The notes: generated by a model not told the origin, from the sequence alone. A DNA stretch of 8,248 bases from Anaerolineales bacterium (GCA_022865865.1 JALHTN010000106.1:1-8248), one strand, 5' to 3'; shown: positions 1 through 7,400, counted from the stretch's first letter. Made by a program: numbers and translations.

Positions 1-789
1 CAATCCATAAGCGTTCTTCTGTGCTAAGAGAAATGTTTGATCCCATTCTTCGTTGCCTGTGTAAACTTCCAACTGACTGGAATTTTGCAGCTCGATTCTG
101 GCGATCTCCGCCTCCCAATTGCAGGATGTTATCTCCCTGGTTAATGAGAAAGAATCGCTATGAGTGTTCAGGGCAGCTTGGCACCATATGAACTGATGGG
201 AATTTCCTGGGGGTAAATCAAGACTGTGGGTTAGGGCAGGATAAGGGCTGCTGATCGCTGATGAACCCCCGGTGATAAATACCACGGGTTCTAAGTCCTC
301 AGTTGAACCAGAAAGTACAGTGACACCGTCTATCTGGTTGGGAATTATTCGAGATCCATCTTCAGATGGATTCAGAAGAGCAACCAACTCGAACTTAATC
401 TGCTGGTTTTGGGAACTTGTATTGGATATCCGAACTCGTCCAGCGACAGCATGAGAATTCGGAACCCAATATTCACCTTTGACCTCTATTGAACTGAAAG
501 GCGAAAAGGAGACACCAATGAAATTTGGAAATATTCGCTGTATTATTGGAGCTTTAGCAAATTTCGATGGATTCGTGCTTGCATCATGGCCAACGGAAAA
601 CCGAGGAAACAGACGCATTTTCGTGGCACGCAGACCATAAGTGGTTTGCAAAGCAAGGGCTTGAGGTTCCCCACTATTGAGAGTCAATTCCCAGATTTGA
701 TCGTTAACGTAATCGGTTGACGATAATCGAGGATCCGCAGCGATCGTAACGGATAGTGGCGTATCTGATTTAAGAATGATATCTCTCAT
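1..789 (-). CDS. N-terminal part of a large putative six-hairpin glycosidase-like protein (3' end outside window)
   Basis: The minus frame is open from ATG at 789 to the window edge: 263 codons with no stop, so the C-terminus is missing. The start lies 6 bp after the stop of the upstream dehydrogenase gene, without a clear Shine-Dalgarno, which suggests translational coupling. There is no signal peptide or membrane segment, so a cytoplasmic protein is likely. The first 230 residues look like an all-beta domain (alternating hydrophobic strands; phrases such as LALQTTYGLRATKMRLFPRF and EYWVPNSHAVAGRVRISN). The visible end, EEWDQTFLLAQKNAYGL, resembles the entry into an alpha/alpha six-hairpin barrel. 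That order is known in glucoamylase, debranching-enzyme and GH63-like hydrolases. The catalytic acids would lie beyond the window, so the glycosidase call is an inference. The coding call is firm, because the frame is long and tightly packed behind its neighbour. Confidence 0.72.
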   Translation of the reverse strand, partial: MRDIILKSDTPLSVTIAADPRLSSTDYVNDQIWELTLNSGEPQALALQTTYGLRATKMRLFPRFSVGHDASTNPSKFAKAPIIQRIFPNFIGVSFSPFSSIEVKGEYWVPNSHAVAGRVRISNTSSQNQQIKFELVALLNPSEDGSRIIPNQIDGVTVLSGSTEDLEPVVFITGGSSAISSPYPALTHSLDLPPGNSHQFIWCQAALNTHSDSFSLTREITSCNWEAEIARIELQNSSQLEVYTGNEEWDQTFLLAQKNAYGL

Positions 790-795
790 CGATAA

Positions 796-1905
796 CTAAA
801 AATCTCGATGACCTTCTGTGACATACTGGGTTAATTCAGATACACTGAGGCGATCAATGCCTAATTTCCGCAGCGTTCGACCTCGCCGCCAATAATCTGT
901 ACGGTGAATAATGCACGCGATGCGGATGATACTTTCCATGCCGCGCACAGAGACTCCATACCTTTGAGCCATCGAAGCCATTGGGACCAAGCTCATGGGT
1001 ACGTCTTCGAATATATAACGGTGGTTAAGGGAGCTGGGAGCTTTGATGCCATAATACCCAGGCTGGTTATGGATCGCTTCATGGAGGTCACCACCTGAAG
1101 TTGTATAAGCCATTTGTAGCCAGTCCATTGCAGTTTGGGCGCGGATCCCAAGCGCAGATGCAATGGTTACCCGTTCACGATCTAATACCTCCAGCAACCG
1201 TGCTACGGATGGTGTGACGCCATCAACGTAAAATTGGAAATCTCCGTGGGTAGATTCAATCCATCCTGCATTTAACAAAGTTAGCGTTGGGTGGAAAATA
1301 GCTCCCATATTATTCAAGCCAGTTTGTAAAACATTGATACCATTAATGTATTGGGGATAGGCTTGATTGATTATTTCTAAGACTTGTTCTGTCCTGACAG
1401 CTGGTAGGGCTGCCAGCGGGACCGCGTCTTTGATCCTGAAAATGCGTGCCTGAGCTGGTCCTTCAGAGCGGCTGGCATAAATGAATGTCTCAGCTTCAGA
1501 TATGGTTACATCAGCATTGTTTCCGGAATCACGAATAACTTTAGCCACCTCCAGAGCTCCACATGTTCGCCCAGGGTGAAGGATGATTATTTGTCCATCC
1601 TGAAGGTATGGAGCCGCATTGCGAGCGATACTAGCGTGAGCAGAAGAAGGAATTACAACCATCAGTACATCCGCTGCTTCTATTGCTTCCTGTATATCAG
1701 AGGTCACAATATTCAATTTTCCAAATCCATGAGGTCCACCCTCATAGCTCTCCAGCTCGATGCCTCCCCTAGCTTTGATCCCCGCAATGTGTTCTGGTGT
1801 ACGGTTATAGAGATTTACCTCGCACCCCTTTAATGATAAATGAGCTGCCATAGCTTTTCCCCCATGACCAGCTCCGATTACGGTATATCTGGTTGAGATG
1901 CTCAT
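796..1905 (-). CDS. NAD(P)-dependent opine (octopine/nopaline) dehydrogenase family protein
   Basis: This 369-residue protein has the two-domain layout of the family. An N-terminal Rossmann fold carries the dinucleotide loop G11-A-G-H-G-G16, and a C-terminal helical domain starts near residue 190. The helical domain holds the family signature NNMGAIFHP (N198/N199, H205, P206) and RYIFEDVP (R296, D301). In scallop octopine dehydrogenase, as I recall, His212, Arg324 and Asp329 form the catalytic and carboxylate-binding set. The same spacing of Arg and Asp here argues for an active enzyme. Family members reductively join an amino acid to a 2-oxo acid with NAD(P)H, or run the reverse. The substrates here are unknown. 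There is no signal peptide, so it should be cytoplasmic. The ATG at 1905 is preceded by a strong AAGGAGG. It lies 56 bp behind the B12-mutase-like gene and 6 bp before the next gene, which suggests one operon. Confidence 0.9.
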   Translation of the reverse strand: MSISTRYTVIGAGHGGKAMAAHLSLKGCEVNLYNRTPEHIAGIKARGGIELESYEGGPHGFGKLNIVTSDIQEAIEAADVLMVVIPSSAHASIARNAAPYLQDGQIIILHPGRTCGALEVAKVIRDSGNNADVTISEAETFIYASRSEGPAQARIFRIKDAVPLAALPAVRTEQVLEIINQAYPQYINGINVLQTGLNNMGAIFHPTLTLLNAGWIESTHGDFQFYVDGVTPSVARLLEVLDRERVTIASALGIRAQTAMDWLQMAYTTSGGDLHEAIHNQPGYYGIKAPSSLNHRYIFEDVPMSLVPMASMAQRYGVSVRGMESIIRIACIIHRTDYWRRGRTLRKLGIDRLSVSELTQYVTEGHRDF

Positions 1906-1909
1906 GATC

Positions 1910-1916
1910 CCTCCTT
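1910..1916 (-). promoter_or_regulatory. Shine-Dalgarno of the opine-dehydrogenase-like gene
   Basis: The minus strand reads AAGGAGG four bases before ATG 1905, a near-perfect anti-16S match. It fixes the start of the dehydrogenase and implies efficient independent initiation on the shared mRNA. Confidence 0.8.
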
Positions 1917-1952
1917 GTAATTAGATTTCGTTACGACAACTTGCCTTGTTTT

Positions 1953-1959
1953 ACCTCCT
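1953..1959 (-). promoter_or_regulatory. Orphan Shine-Dalgarno-like AGGAGGT
   Basis: A perfect AGGAGGT lies 2 bases after the TAA of the mutase-like gene on the minus strand. No ATG or GTG follows at usable distance, and the nearest TTG opens a frame of two codons before TAA. The true dehydrogenase start is 47 bases further on with its own site. It could be a ribosome standby site, a remnant of an older start, or chance. Confidence 0.4.
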
Positions 1960-1961
1960 GT

Positions 1962-3620
1962 TTAATTGAATAAGTCATATATTCGTTCTGTCTCATTAAG
2001 CGGTTTTCCAGTGTGGTCGATCGCCAAACATGCTCCGTTGTGAATGCGGGAATTAATTTTTCCCAAGGCGTATGGGTTGTTGCGGAGATGAGGAGCATCC
2101 ATGATACCTGATTGAACAGCACGAGAAAGATTTTTGGGATCAAGCAGTGGATCAGCCACACCTGGTGGAGCCAGATCGTGAATGGCTTGGATGGTGATTT
2201 TGCTTTCAGCAACTATCCGATCCCGACGTTCTTGGATCAAGGGATCAGCTCGCATATCAGGTTGTCCAGCCAAAGCATTATCGATTGCTCGACGAGCGAG
2301 ATTCGAGGCTTCGATAATATCCTCTGCAGTAGCTGCGTGATCGGCTTCCGTGTGCCCAACGATATGGACAATATGTGGTTTGATAGACATCTGCAAATAA
2401 ATACTGGCAGATAAATGTGCCCGGGCAGCATCCATTTCCAAAGGATAACTCAGCAATCCTGTTCGTGTTTGTCGCCAAATCCGGAAGTCTTGATCAGCCA
2501 GGGGAGCAACCAGCTCCAAAACAGCGAGCATTTTTGCTAAATCCATCGCATCTGATAATCCTGGTGGACTATTGAACATTAATTGGGCAATATAATCCTT
2601 TACTCCAAAATGCTTTGCATTGTAAGCTGCGAGGAATGCCGACACTGCAAATATCACATCTGGAGCATCGCGCATACCCCAGTGATGGGGTTCGTTGAGC
2701 TCAACTGGGATATTCCTTTCACCATACCATGCCATTATACGTTGGTGTTCCAGTATGGAACCTGCTAAATCCCAGGGACCGCGACCATCCATCTTGTTAA
2801 ACCAAAATAGGGGGATAGCACACCAGGCAATGTTGATACTATCCACATAGATTTCAGCAAGATCTAAGAAATCGTCTGTACCAGAATAGGTACGTAATAA
2901 AGGAAAATTGCCTCTACGACTGGCGGCGAATAATTCCTCGTATTCCTCGATTGACCGAACCGGGACCCCTCCAGCTCCTTTGCGGCGTGGATCTTGCCTT
3001 TCGGGATGAAAAAAATTTTCTTGGGCATCTTGATCAATCCCTAAAGAAATTACATCAATTGCATGTGCTTCAGCTATTTGTATAATCCCATTCCTGGTTG
3101 ATTTCATCGTGGGGAGACCAAAATGATGGCGAAGCAGGGGGTAAGGGGATTTCCATCTGATGCGATCAATCGCCGTTTGAGGGAAATCAGTCTCATTTTG
3201 TAATGCTAATGGTTGACCTTTTAAGTAAGCTAATACGAACTCTGGTGGTTCGCCACCAACAAAAATTTTCTCAAAAAAACCAAGAGATTGTGCCCGGGCA
3301 GCAACCGGAGGGGTACCACCAAATGCAAAGCGGACGCCCTGACTGTGCAATTCGTCAGCAGCTTCAGCAAATTCTCCCAATAACCGTTCACCAGTTTCAG
3401 GTGTCAACCGGTATGAAACTGCGACAAGATCTGCCTTTTCCTGTACAGCAGCCTCCAACAATTCTGGAATGGAAACTGCTGGTCCGAGAAAGACAGCCCG
3501 CCATCCTGCTTCTTCTGCTATGCGGACGAATTTCATCACACCAGCTACATGCACGCATTCCCCAAGCGCTGCAGCGACAACAGTTTTTCCCGGTTTTGGA
3601 ATTGTGTTTATGCGACTCAA
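1962..3620 (-). CDS. Fused B12-binding / glutamate-mutase-epsilon-like carbon-skeleton mutase
   Basis: The protein has 552 residues. Residues 12-135 form a B12-binding Rossmann domain: EC22VH24VAG27 stands where mutases have DxHxxG (His and Gly kept, Asp replaced by Cys22), then VS69YRLT and the FGG101-102 turn. No helical cap precedes it, which fits the mutase class rather than the methyltransferase class. Residues 170-552 resemble the barrel subunit of glutamate mutase (MutE), most clearly near the C-terminus: SGIMDAP (504-510), NNPYALGKI and NGACLAIDHTGKPLNETERI. Mutases of this class move a carbon branch using adenosylcobalamin. An upstream in-frame TGA two codons away makes TTG at 3620 the first possible start, and the next Met (29) would cut the B12 domain. 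It leads a minus-strand operon with the opine-dehydrogenase-like gene. Substrate unknown; isobutyryl- or methylmalonyl-type mutases are less likely because the domain order and motifs differ. Confidence 0.8.
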   Translation of the reverse strand: MSRINTIPKPGKTVVAAALGECVHVAGVMKFVRIAEEAGWRAVFLGPAVSIPELLEAAVQEKADLVAVSYRLTPETGERLLGEFAEAADELHSQGVRFAFGGTPPVAARAQSLGFFEKIFVGGEPPEFVLAYLKGQPLALQNETDFPQTAIDRIRWKSPYPLLRHHFGLPTMKSTRNGIIQIAEAHAIDVISLGIDQDAQENFFHPERQDPRRKGAGGVPVRSIEEYEELFAASRRGNFPLLRTYSGTDDFLDLAEIYVDSINIAWCAIPLFWFNKMDGRGPWDLAGSILEHQRIMAWYGERNIPVELNEPHHWGMRDAPDVIFAVSAFLAAYNAKHFGVKDYIAQLMFNSPPGLSDAMDLAKMLAVLELVAPLADQDFRIWRQTRTGLLSYPLEMDAARAHLSASIYLQMSIKPHIVHIVGHTEADHAATAEDIIEASNLARRAIDNALAGQPDMRADPLIQERRDRIVAESKITIQAIHDLAPPGVADPLLDPKNLSRAVQSGIMDAPHLRNNPYALGKINSRIHNGACLAIDHTGKPLNETERIYDLFN

Positions 3621-3626
3621 CCTTCA

Positions 3627-3662
3627 GATTTGATCGAAATATCGAACGATCCGATATAAATC
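3627..3662 (-). promoter_or_regulatory. Possible leader hairpin just upstream of the TTG start
   Basis: ATATCG (3639-3644) pairs with CGATAT (3652-3657) across a 7-base loop. GATTT (3627-3631) pairs with AAATC (3658-3662), extending the stem with a 7-base bulge on one side. In the minus-strand transcript this structure would end 6 bases before the TTG start, next to the only purine-rich stretch (GAAGG). It could limit ribosome access; this is inferred from pairing only. Confidence 0.35.
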
Positions 3663-3679
3663 AGATGATTAAAACCAGT

Positions 3680-3703
3680 CCAATCAGCATACTGATTGAT
3701 TGG
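3680..3703. repeat. Inverted repeat, possible operator or leader hairpin
   Basis: CCAATCA (3680-3686) is an exact inverted copy of TGATTGG (3697-3703) over a 10-base spacer. An alternative nested pairing, AATCAG (3682-3687) with CTGATT (3692-3697), has a 4-base loop. It lies between the putative minus promoter and the mutase-like start, where a repressor site or RNA hairpin would act on the operon. Confidence 0.4.
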
Positions 3704-3761
3704 ATCAGGGAACTACTTTAGAATATTTTTCGTCTACTTTATATTAATTGTTACCTTTTTC

Positions 3762-3770
3762 ATTCTATCA
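3762..3770 (-). promoter_or_regulatory. Putative extended -10 promoter for the mutase / opine-dehydrogenase operon
   Basis: The minus strand reads TGATAGAAT, an extended -10 (TGn plus TAGAAT, one mismatch to TATAAT). No good -35 is seen. Transcription would start near 3755 and leave a leader of about 135 bases that contains both mutase-side inverted repeats. Based on consensus only. Confidence 0.3.
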
Positions 3771-3832
3771 CAACCCAAATTCAATCTGGTGGGTTAATGG
3801 ATACTAAGAGATATGAAGGCATAATTCCTGCA

Positions 3833-3841
3833 TGATATAAT
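3833..3841 (+). promoter_or_regulatory. Putative extended -10 promoter for the MaoC / PBP transcript
   Basis: TGATATAAT is a perfect extended -10 (TGn plus TATAAT). The hexamer 17 bases upstream does not resemble TTGACA, which is tolerated with an extended -10. The predicted start is near 3848, giving a leader of about 160 bases before the MaoC-like ATG. Confidence 0.4.
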
Positions 3842-3934
3842 TTTTTGACTTTCCCAAGACGAGATTTAGCTTGAATTAATCAATGAATGCGAAAATTTAT
3901 GTTCTCTACAGAGTTCTTGATTGAGTTGAGTAAG

Positions 3935-3950
3935 ACCCGGGAGATCGGGT
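3935..3950 (+). repeat. Short GC-rich hairpin in the MaoC leader
   Basis: ACCCG (3935-3939) pairs with CGGGT (3946-3950) around the loop GGAGAT. It is the most GC-rich patch of the AT-rich leader, about 55 bases before the start codon. No U-run follows, so it is not an intrinsic terminator. Function unknown. Confidence 0.3.
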
Positions 3951-3997
3951 ATTTAGGAAACTGGTAGTTGAGTTGTCAAAGAGTAGCTGAATAAAAT

Positions 3998-4004
3998 GGA
4001 GGAG
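3998..4004 (+). promoter_or_regulatory. Shine-Dalgarno of the MaoC-like gene
   Basis: GGAGGAG lies just before ATG 4007. The core GGAGG (3998-4002) is 4 bases from the start. It fixes the start codon and suggests good translation of the first gene of this transcript. Confidence 0.75.
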
Positions 4005-4006
4005 AA

Positions 4007-4468
4007 ATGACTAACTTGCAGCGAGGCAAATACTTTGAAGAGTTTGAGGTGGGAATGAGTTTTGTCAGTCCAGGGCGAACTGTCACTGAGAGTGATATTG
4101 TTTCGTTTGCAGGTCTTTCGGGTGATTTTACACAAATCCACACCGATATAGAATTCAGTAAAGGGACACCCCTGGGAAGACGTGTAGCCCATGGGTTATT
4201 GGGACTCGCCATTGCTTCTGGATTGGCAGTTCGAACTGGTGTTTTGGAGGGTACTGTTATTGCGTTTCGAGAAATTGTTGATTGGAAATTCGTTAAACCG
4301 ATTTTCATTGGTGATACAGTTCATGTCGCCCAAAAAGTCCTGGAAATTAAATCCCTACCCAGGTTAGGAGGGGGAGCGGTGAATATTGAACTCCGATTAA
4401 TCAATCAGGACGATGATGTGGTTATGAAAGGGATTTGGAAAATTTTAGTAGCCTCGTCACCAGAGTAA
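4007..4468 (+). CDS. MaoC-like hotdog-fold (R)-specific enoyl-CoA hydratase/dehydratase
   Basis: This 153-residue protein has the normal length of single-domain MaoC/PhaJ-type hydratases. The hydratase-2 signature is present as FAGLSGD40FTQIH45TD, followed by RRVAHG (58-63) and a glycine/alanine-rich helix ([12 protein letters not shown]). Asp40 and His45 correspond to the Asp/His pair that adds water across the trans-2-enoyl-CoA double bond. The usual Asn-Pro between them is Thr-Gln here, a variation I believe occurs in many family members. [19 protein letters not shown] at the N-terminus and KPIFIGDTV (98-106) are also typical. The substrate acyl chain cannot be read. There is no signal peptide, so it should be cytoplasmic. 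It ends with tandem TAA TAA and the PBP gene starts 4 bases later, so co-transcription is likely. It could equally be a non-PHA dehydratase of a secondary acyl-CoA pathway. Confidence 0.88.
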   Translation: MTNLQRGKYFEEFEVGMSFVSPGRTVTESDIVSFAGLSGDFTQIHTDIEFSKGTPLGRRVAHGLLGLAIASGLAVRTGVLEGTVIAFREIVDWKFVKPIFIGDTVHVAQKVLEIKSLPRLGGGAVNIELRLINQDDDVVMKGIWKILVASSPE

Positions 4469-4472
4469 TAAC

Positions 4473-7400
4473 ATGCAGGATCCCGACTTCAGCAATCCCG
4501 ACGAAGAAGAATTCGAAATTGAAGGTGAGAATGATATCTCTCCTGATGAGGTTGAGATCGAATCACCTGGTACAGATTCATCTATGCCGGATGAATCTGC
4601 TCGATCGATTTCAGCAAATCAGCGAGTTAGCGATCCAATCACCGCTGGGGAAGATGATACGGGCATAGGAGATAAATTGGATGGTATCTCCAGTGAAAAA
4701 GAATCTGATGTTCAACCGGCATTATCTCAACCGCTTCTCTCGGAATCAGAAATTGGAGAAGTGGATGAAGAACGGGATCAAGATTCAAAGGATGAATCGG
4801 TTGACTCATCTGAATTCTATTCAACTTATACCGCAAGGGGTTGGTATAACTCTCAAGAAAAAAACTCCACATTGCCCAAACCCCAACAACCAGTTTCTGA
4901 TCTCGATGAGAATCTGGTCACCGGGGATACCCAGCCGGTAGTTATCTCACCAAATATTTCACCTGAATCTGCAAGTCAGCAGAGCTCTGGAATATCTACT
5001 CCCAGTGATGCAGAACCGCATTCTCCGCCTCAGGGTAGACGGTCGGACATATTGCTTGCCTCGACCACAGCGTATGGGGCCTCCAAAATCAACACCTCTG
5101 ATCCAACAGCTTCAAGTTTTCCTCAAAAGCATGAAGGATATAAGCAGGTTCCAAATGCTGCGGTCCAACCACAAGCGAGGGGAGCAAATTTTGATCGGGG
5201 GGTAGGATGTTTTCTGAGGGTTGCGATTGCAGGGTTGTTTTTGATGGTGTTTCTGGGGGTCATTGGTGTGTCGGCATTGTTATTCCAATATTACCGAATC
5301 GCAGCCACCCTACCTCCGGTTGACGATCTACGTCAGAAAGCAGCTCAATTTGAAACTACCCGCATATTGGATCGTAATGGAAATATTTTGTATGAGATTT
5401 TGGATCCTAATGCGGGAAGGAGATCATTCGTAAGCCTGGATAATATTTCGCCGTACCTGGTGGCGGCAGTTGTTTCCACTGAAGATAAGGGATTCTACAG
5501 CCATCCGGGATTTGACGCATCTGCTATTGGACGTGCTTTTTTGCAGAATTACCAAGGGGGTGAGACTGTCTCTGGAGCGTCGACGATAACCCAACAATTA
5601 GCAAGAATGCTCTTATTTACTCCGGAAGAGCGGTCTGAAATATCCTATATGCGAAAGGTTCGTGAAGCGATTCTCGCTGCGGAAATAACCCGCCGCTACA
5701 CAAAGGACGAAATTCTGGAGCTGTATATTAATGATGCATATTTTGGAAATCATGCATATGGTGTAGAAGCAGCTGCGCAAACTTATTTTGGTACTTCTGC
5801 TGATAAATTAACTTTAGCACAGGCTGCATTCCTGGCGGGATTAATTCAAGCACCTTCGGTTTATGATGTATATACAAACCGAGAAGTTACTATGAACCGG
5901 TATGACCAGGTGTTGTTCTTGATGTATGAAGCAAGTCAGGAGCAAGGGTGTATTTTTGTGAGCAACAGCCCGCAAAGAATTTGCGTTGATGCACTCATTG
6001 TTGCTGATGCCACCAACGAATTGATAGATTATGAATTCAGGTCACCTGATATTGAAATGCGATATCCACACTGGGTCACATATATTCGTTCTTTATTGGA
6101 ATCTCAATTTGATCCACAAACCATATATCGTTCCGGGTTCGACGTATATACAACACTTGATCCAGCTTTACAAGAACTCGCTGAGGATATTGTTTCCCGG
6201 CAAGTGGATTCGCTTGCAGACCGCAATGCCCACAATGGTAGTTTAATTGCTATCCGACCAAACACTGGTGAGGTATTAGCAATGGTTGGTTCGGCAGATT
6301 TCTATGAGGAACAGATTGATGGTCAGGTCAATATGGCGATCAGTCCCCGCCAACCCGGATCATCAATCAAGCCTTTGACATATAACGCAGCTTTTGAGAA
6401 AGGTTGGACACCAGCTACATTGATTTGGGATGTACCGTCTGAATTCCCACCTTCGGGTGATCCAAATGACACCCGTCCTCCTTACAAGCCAGTTAATTAT
6501 GATGATCGGTTTCATGGACCGGTGACAGTACGGTCTGCATTGGCTAACTCGTATAACATCCCAGCCGTAAAGACTCTAGATTTTATCGGTATTAATGATA
6601 ATCCCGACACGCCAGCTGAGGATGGTTTCATCGCTTTTGCGGAGCGAATGGGAATATCAACATTAACTCGTAATGATTATGGACTATCCCTAACATTAGG
6701 TGGGGGGGAAGTGACACTGCTTGAATTGACAGGTGCATATGCTACATTTGCTAACGGTGGTCGGCGAGTCCCACCCGTGGCAATCACCCAGATTGTTGAT
6801 TTCCATGGGAATATTGTCTTCCAATATTCTCCTCCAACTGGTGAACAGGTAATCCGACCAGAACATGCATATTTAATATCCTCCATTCTCTCGGATAATG
6901 AAGGTCGGACACCTGCGTTTGGACCCAACTCTGTTCTTAATTTACCATTCCAGGCTGCTTCAAAAACCGGTACTACCAATGATTTTCGTGACAATTGGAC
7001 ATTAGGGTATACACCTGAATTAGCAGTTGGTGTCTGGGTTGGCAATGCAGATTATTCGCCTATGCAGAATATCAGTGGTTTAACTGGTGCAGCACCAATT
7101 TGGGCTGATTTTATGCGAGAATCCGCTGACCGGGTTACAGGGGGAAATCCTTCTCCATTTATCAGACCAGGCGGCATTGTTGAACGCATAATTTGCGCTG
7201 TATCAGGAACCGAACCTTCTAATAAATGCCCAATCCAGCGCAGTGAGCTTTTTGCAGCTGACCAGCCTCCCTTACCAAAGAACGAAGATTTGTGGAAGAA
7301 AGTTTTGGTGGATACCTGGACTGGCCTGGAAGCCTCTCCCGCATGTGAGAAATATACAGATGAAAAGCTAGCAGCTAATGTGGGTGATCCTTGGGCAGTG

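Larger units (their letters stand above)
3621..4006. other. Divergent intergenic control region
   Basis: These 386 AT-rich bases separate the minus-strand mutase-like gene from the plus-strand MaoC-like gene. They contain no convincing coding frame. The long plus frame that enters from inside the mutase-like gene ends near 3721 and is antisense to real coding sequence. The region holds two extended -10-like promoters facing outward, two hairpin-forming repeats on the mutase side and one on the MaoC side, described separately. I see no recognisable cobalamin riboswitch. Confidence 0.75.

Noticed and set aside
1916..1960. Phrase resembling the 3' end of 16S rRNA (AAGTTGTCGTAACG)
   Set aside because: The similarity is only about ten bases, interrupted, and the surrounding rRNA sequence is absent. 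Chance.
1931..2212. Minus-strand frame of 93 codons spanning the end of the mutase-like gene and part of the following gap
   Set aside because: It lies out of frame within the conserved C-terminal motifs of the mutase-like gene and has no supporting start signal. The gap part is short.
3203..3721. Plus-strand open frame of 172 codons antisense to the mutase-like gene
   Set aside because: It overlaps a clearly homologous minus-strand protein almost entirely, is Gln-rich without domain features, and has no Shine-Dalgarno.
3621..4006. Possible cobalamin riboswitch ahead of the B12-dependent gene
   Set aside because: No B12-box-like conserved core was seen, and the leader is too short for a typical cobalamin riboswitch. 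The hairpins present are small.
3976..4308. Minus-strand frames antisense to the MaoC-like gene
   Set aside because: The plus-strand frame has the hydratase-2 motif and a strong ribosome site; the antisense frames show no recognisable features.
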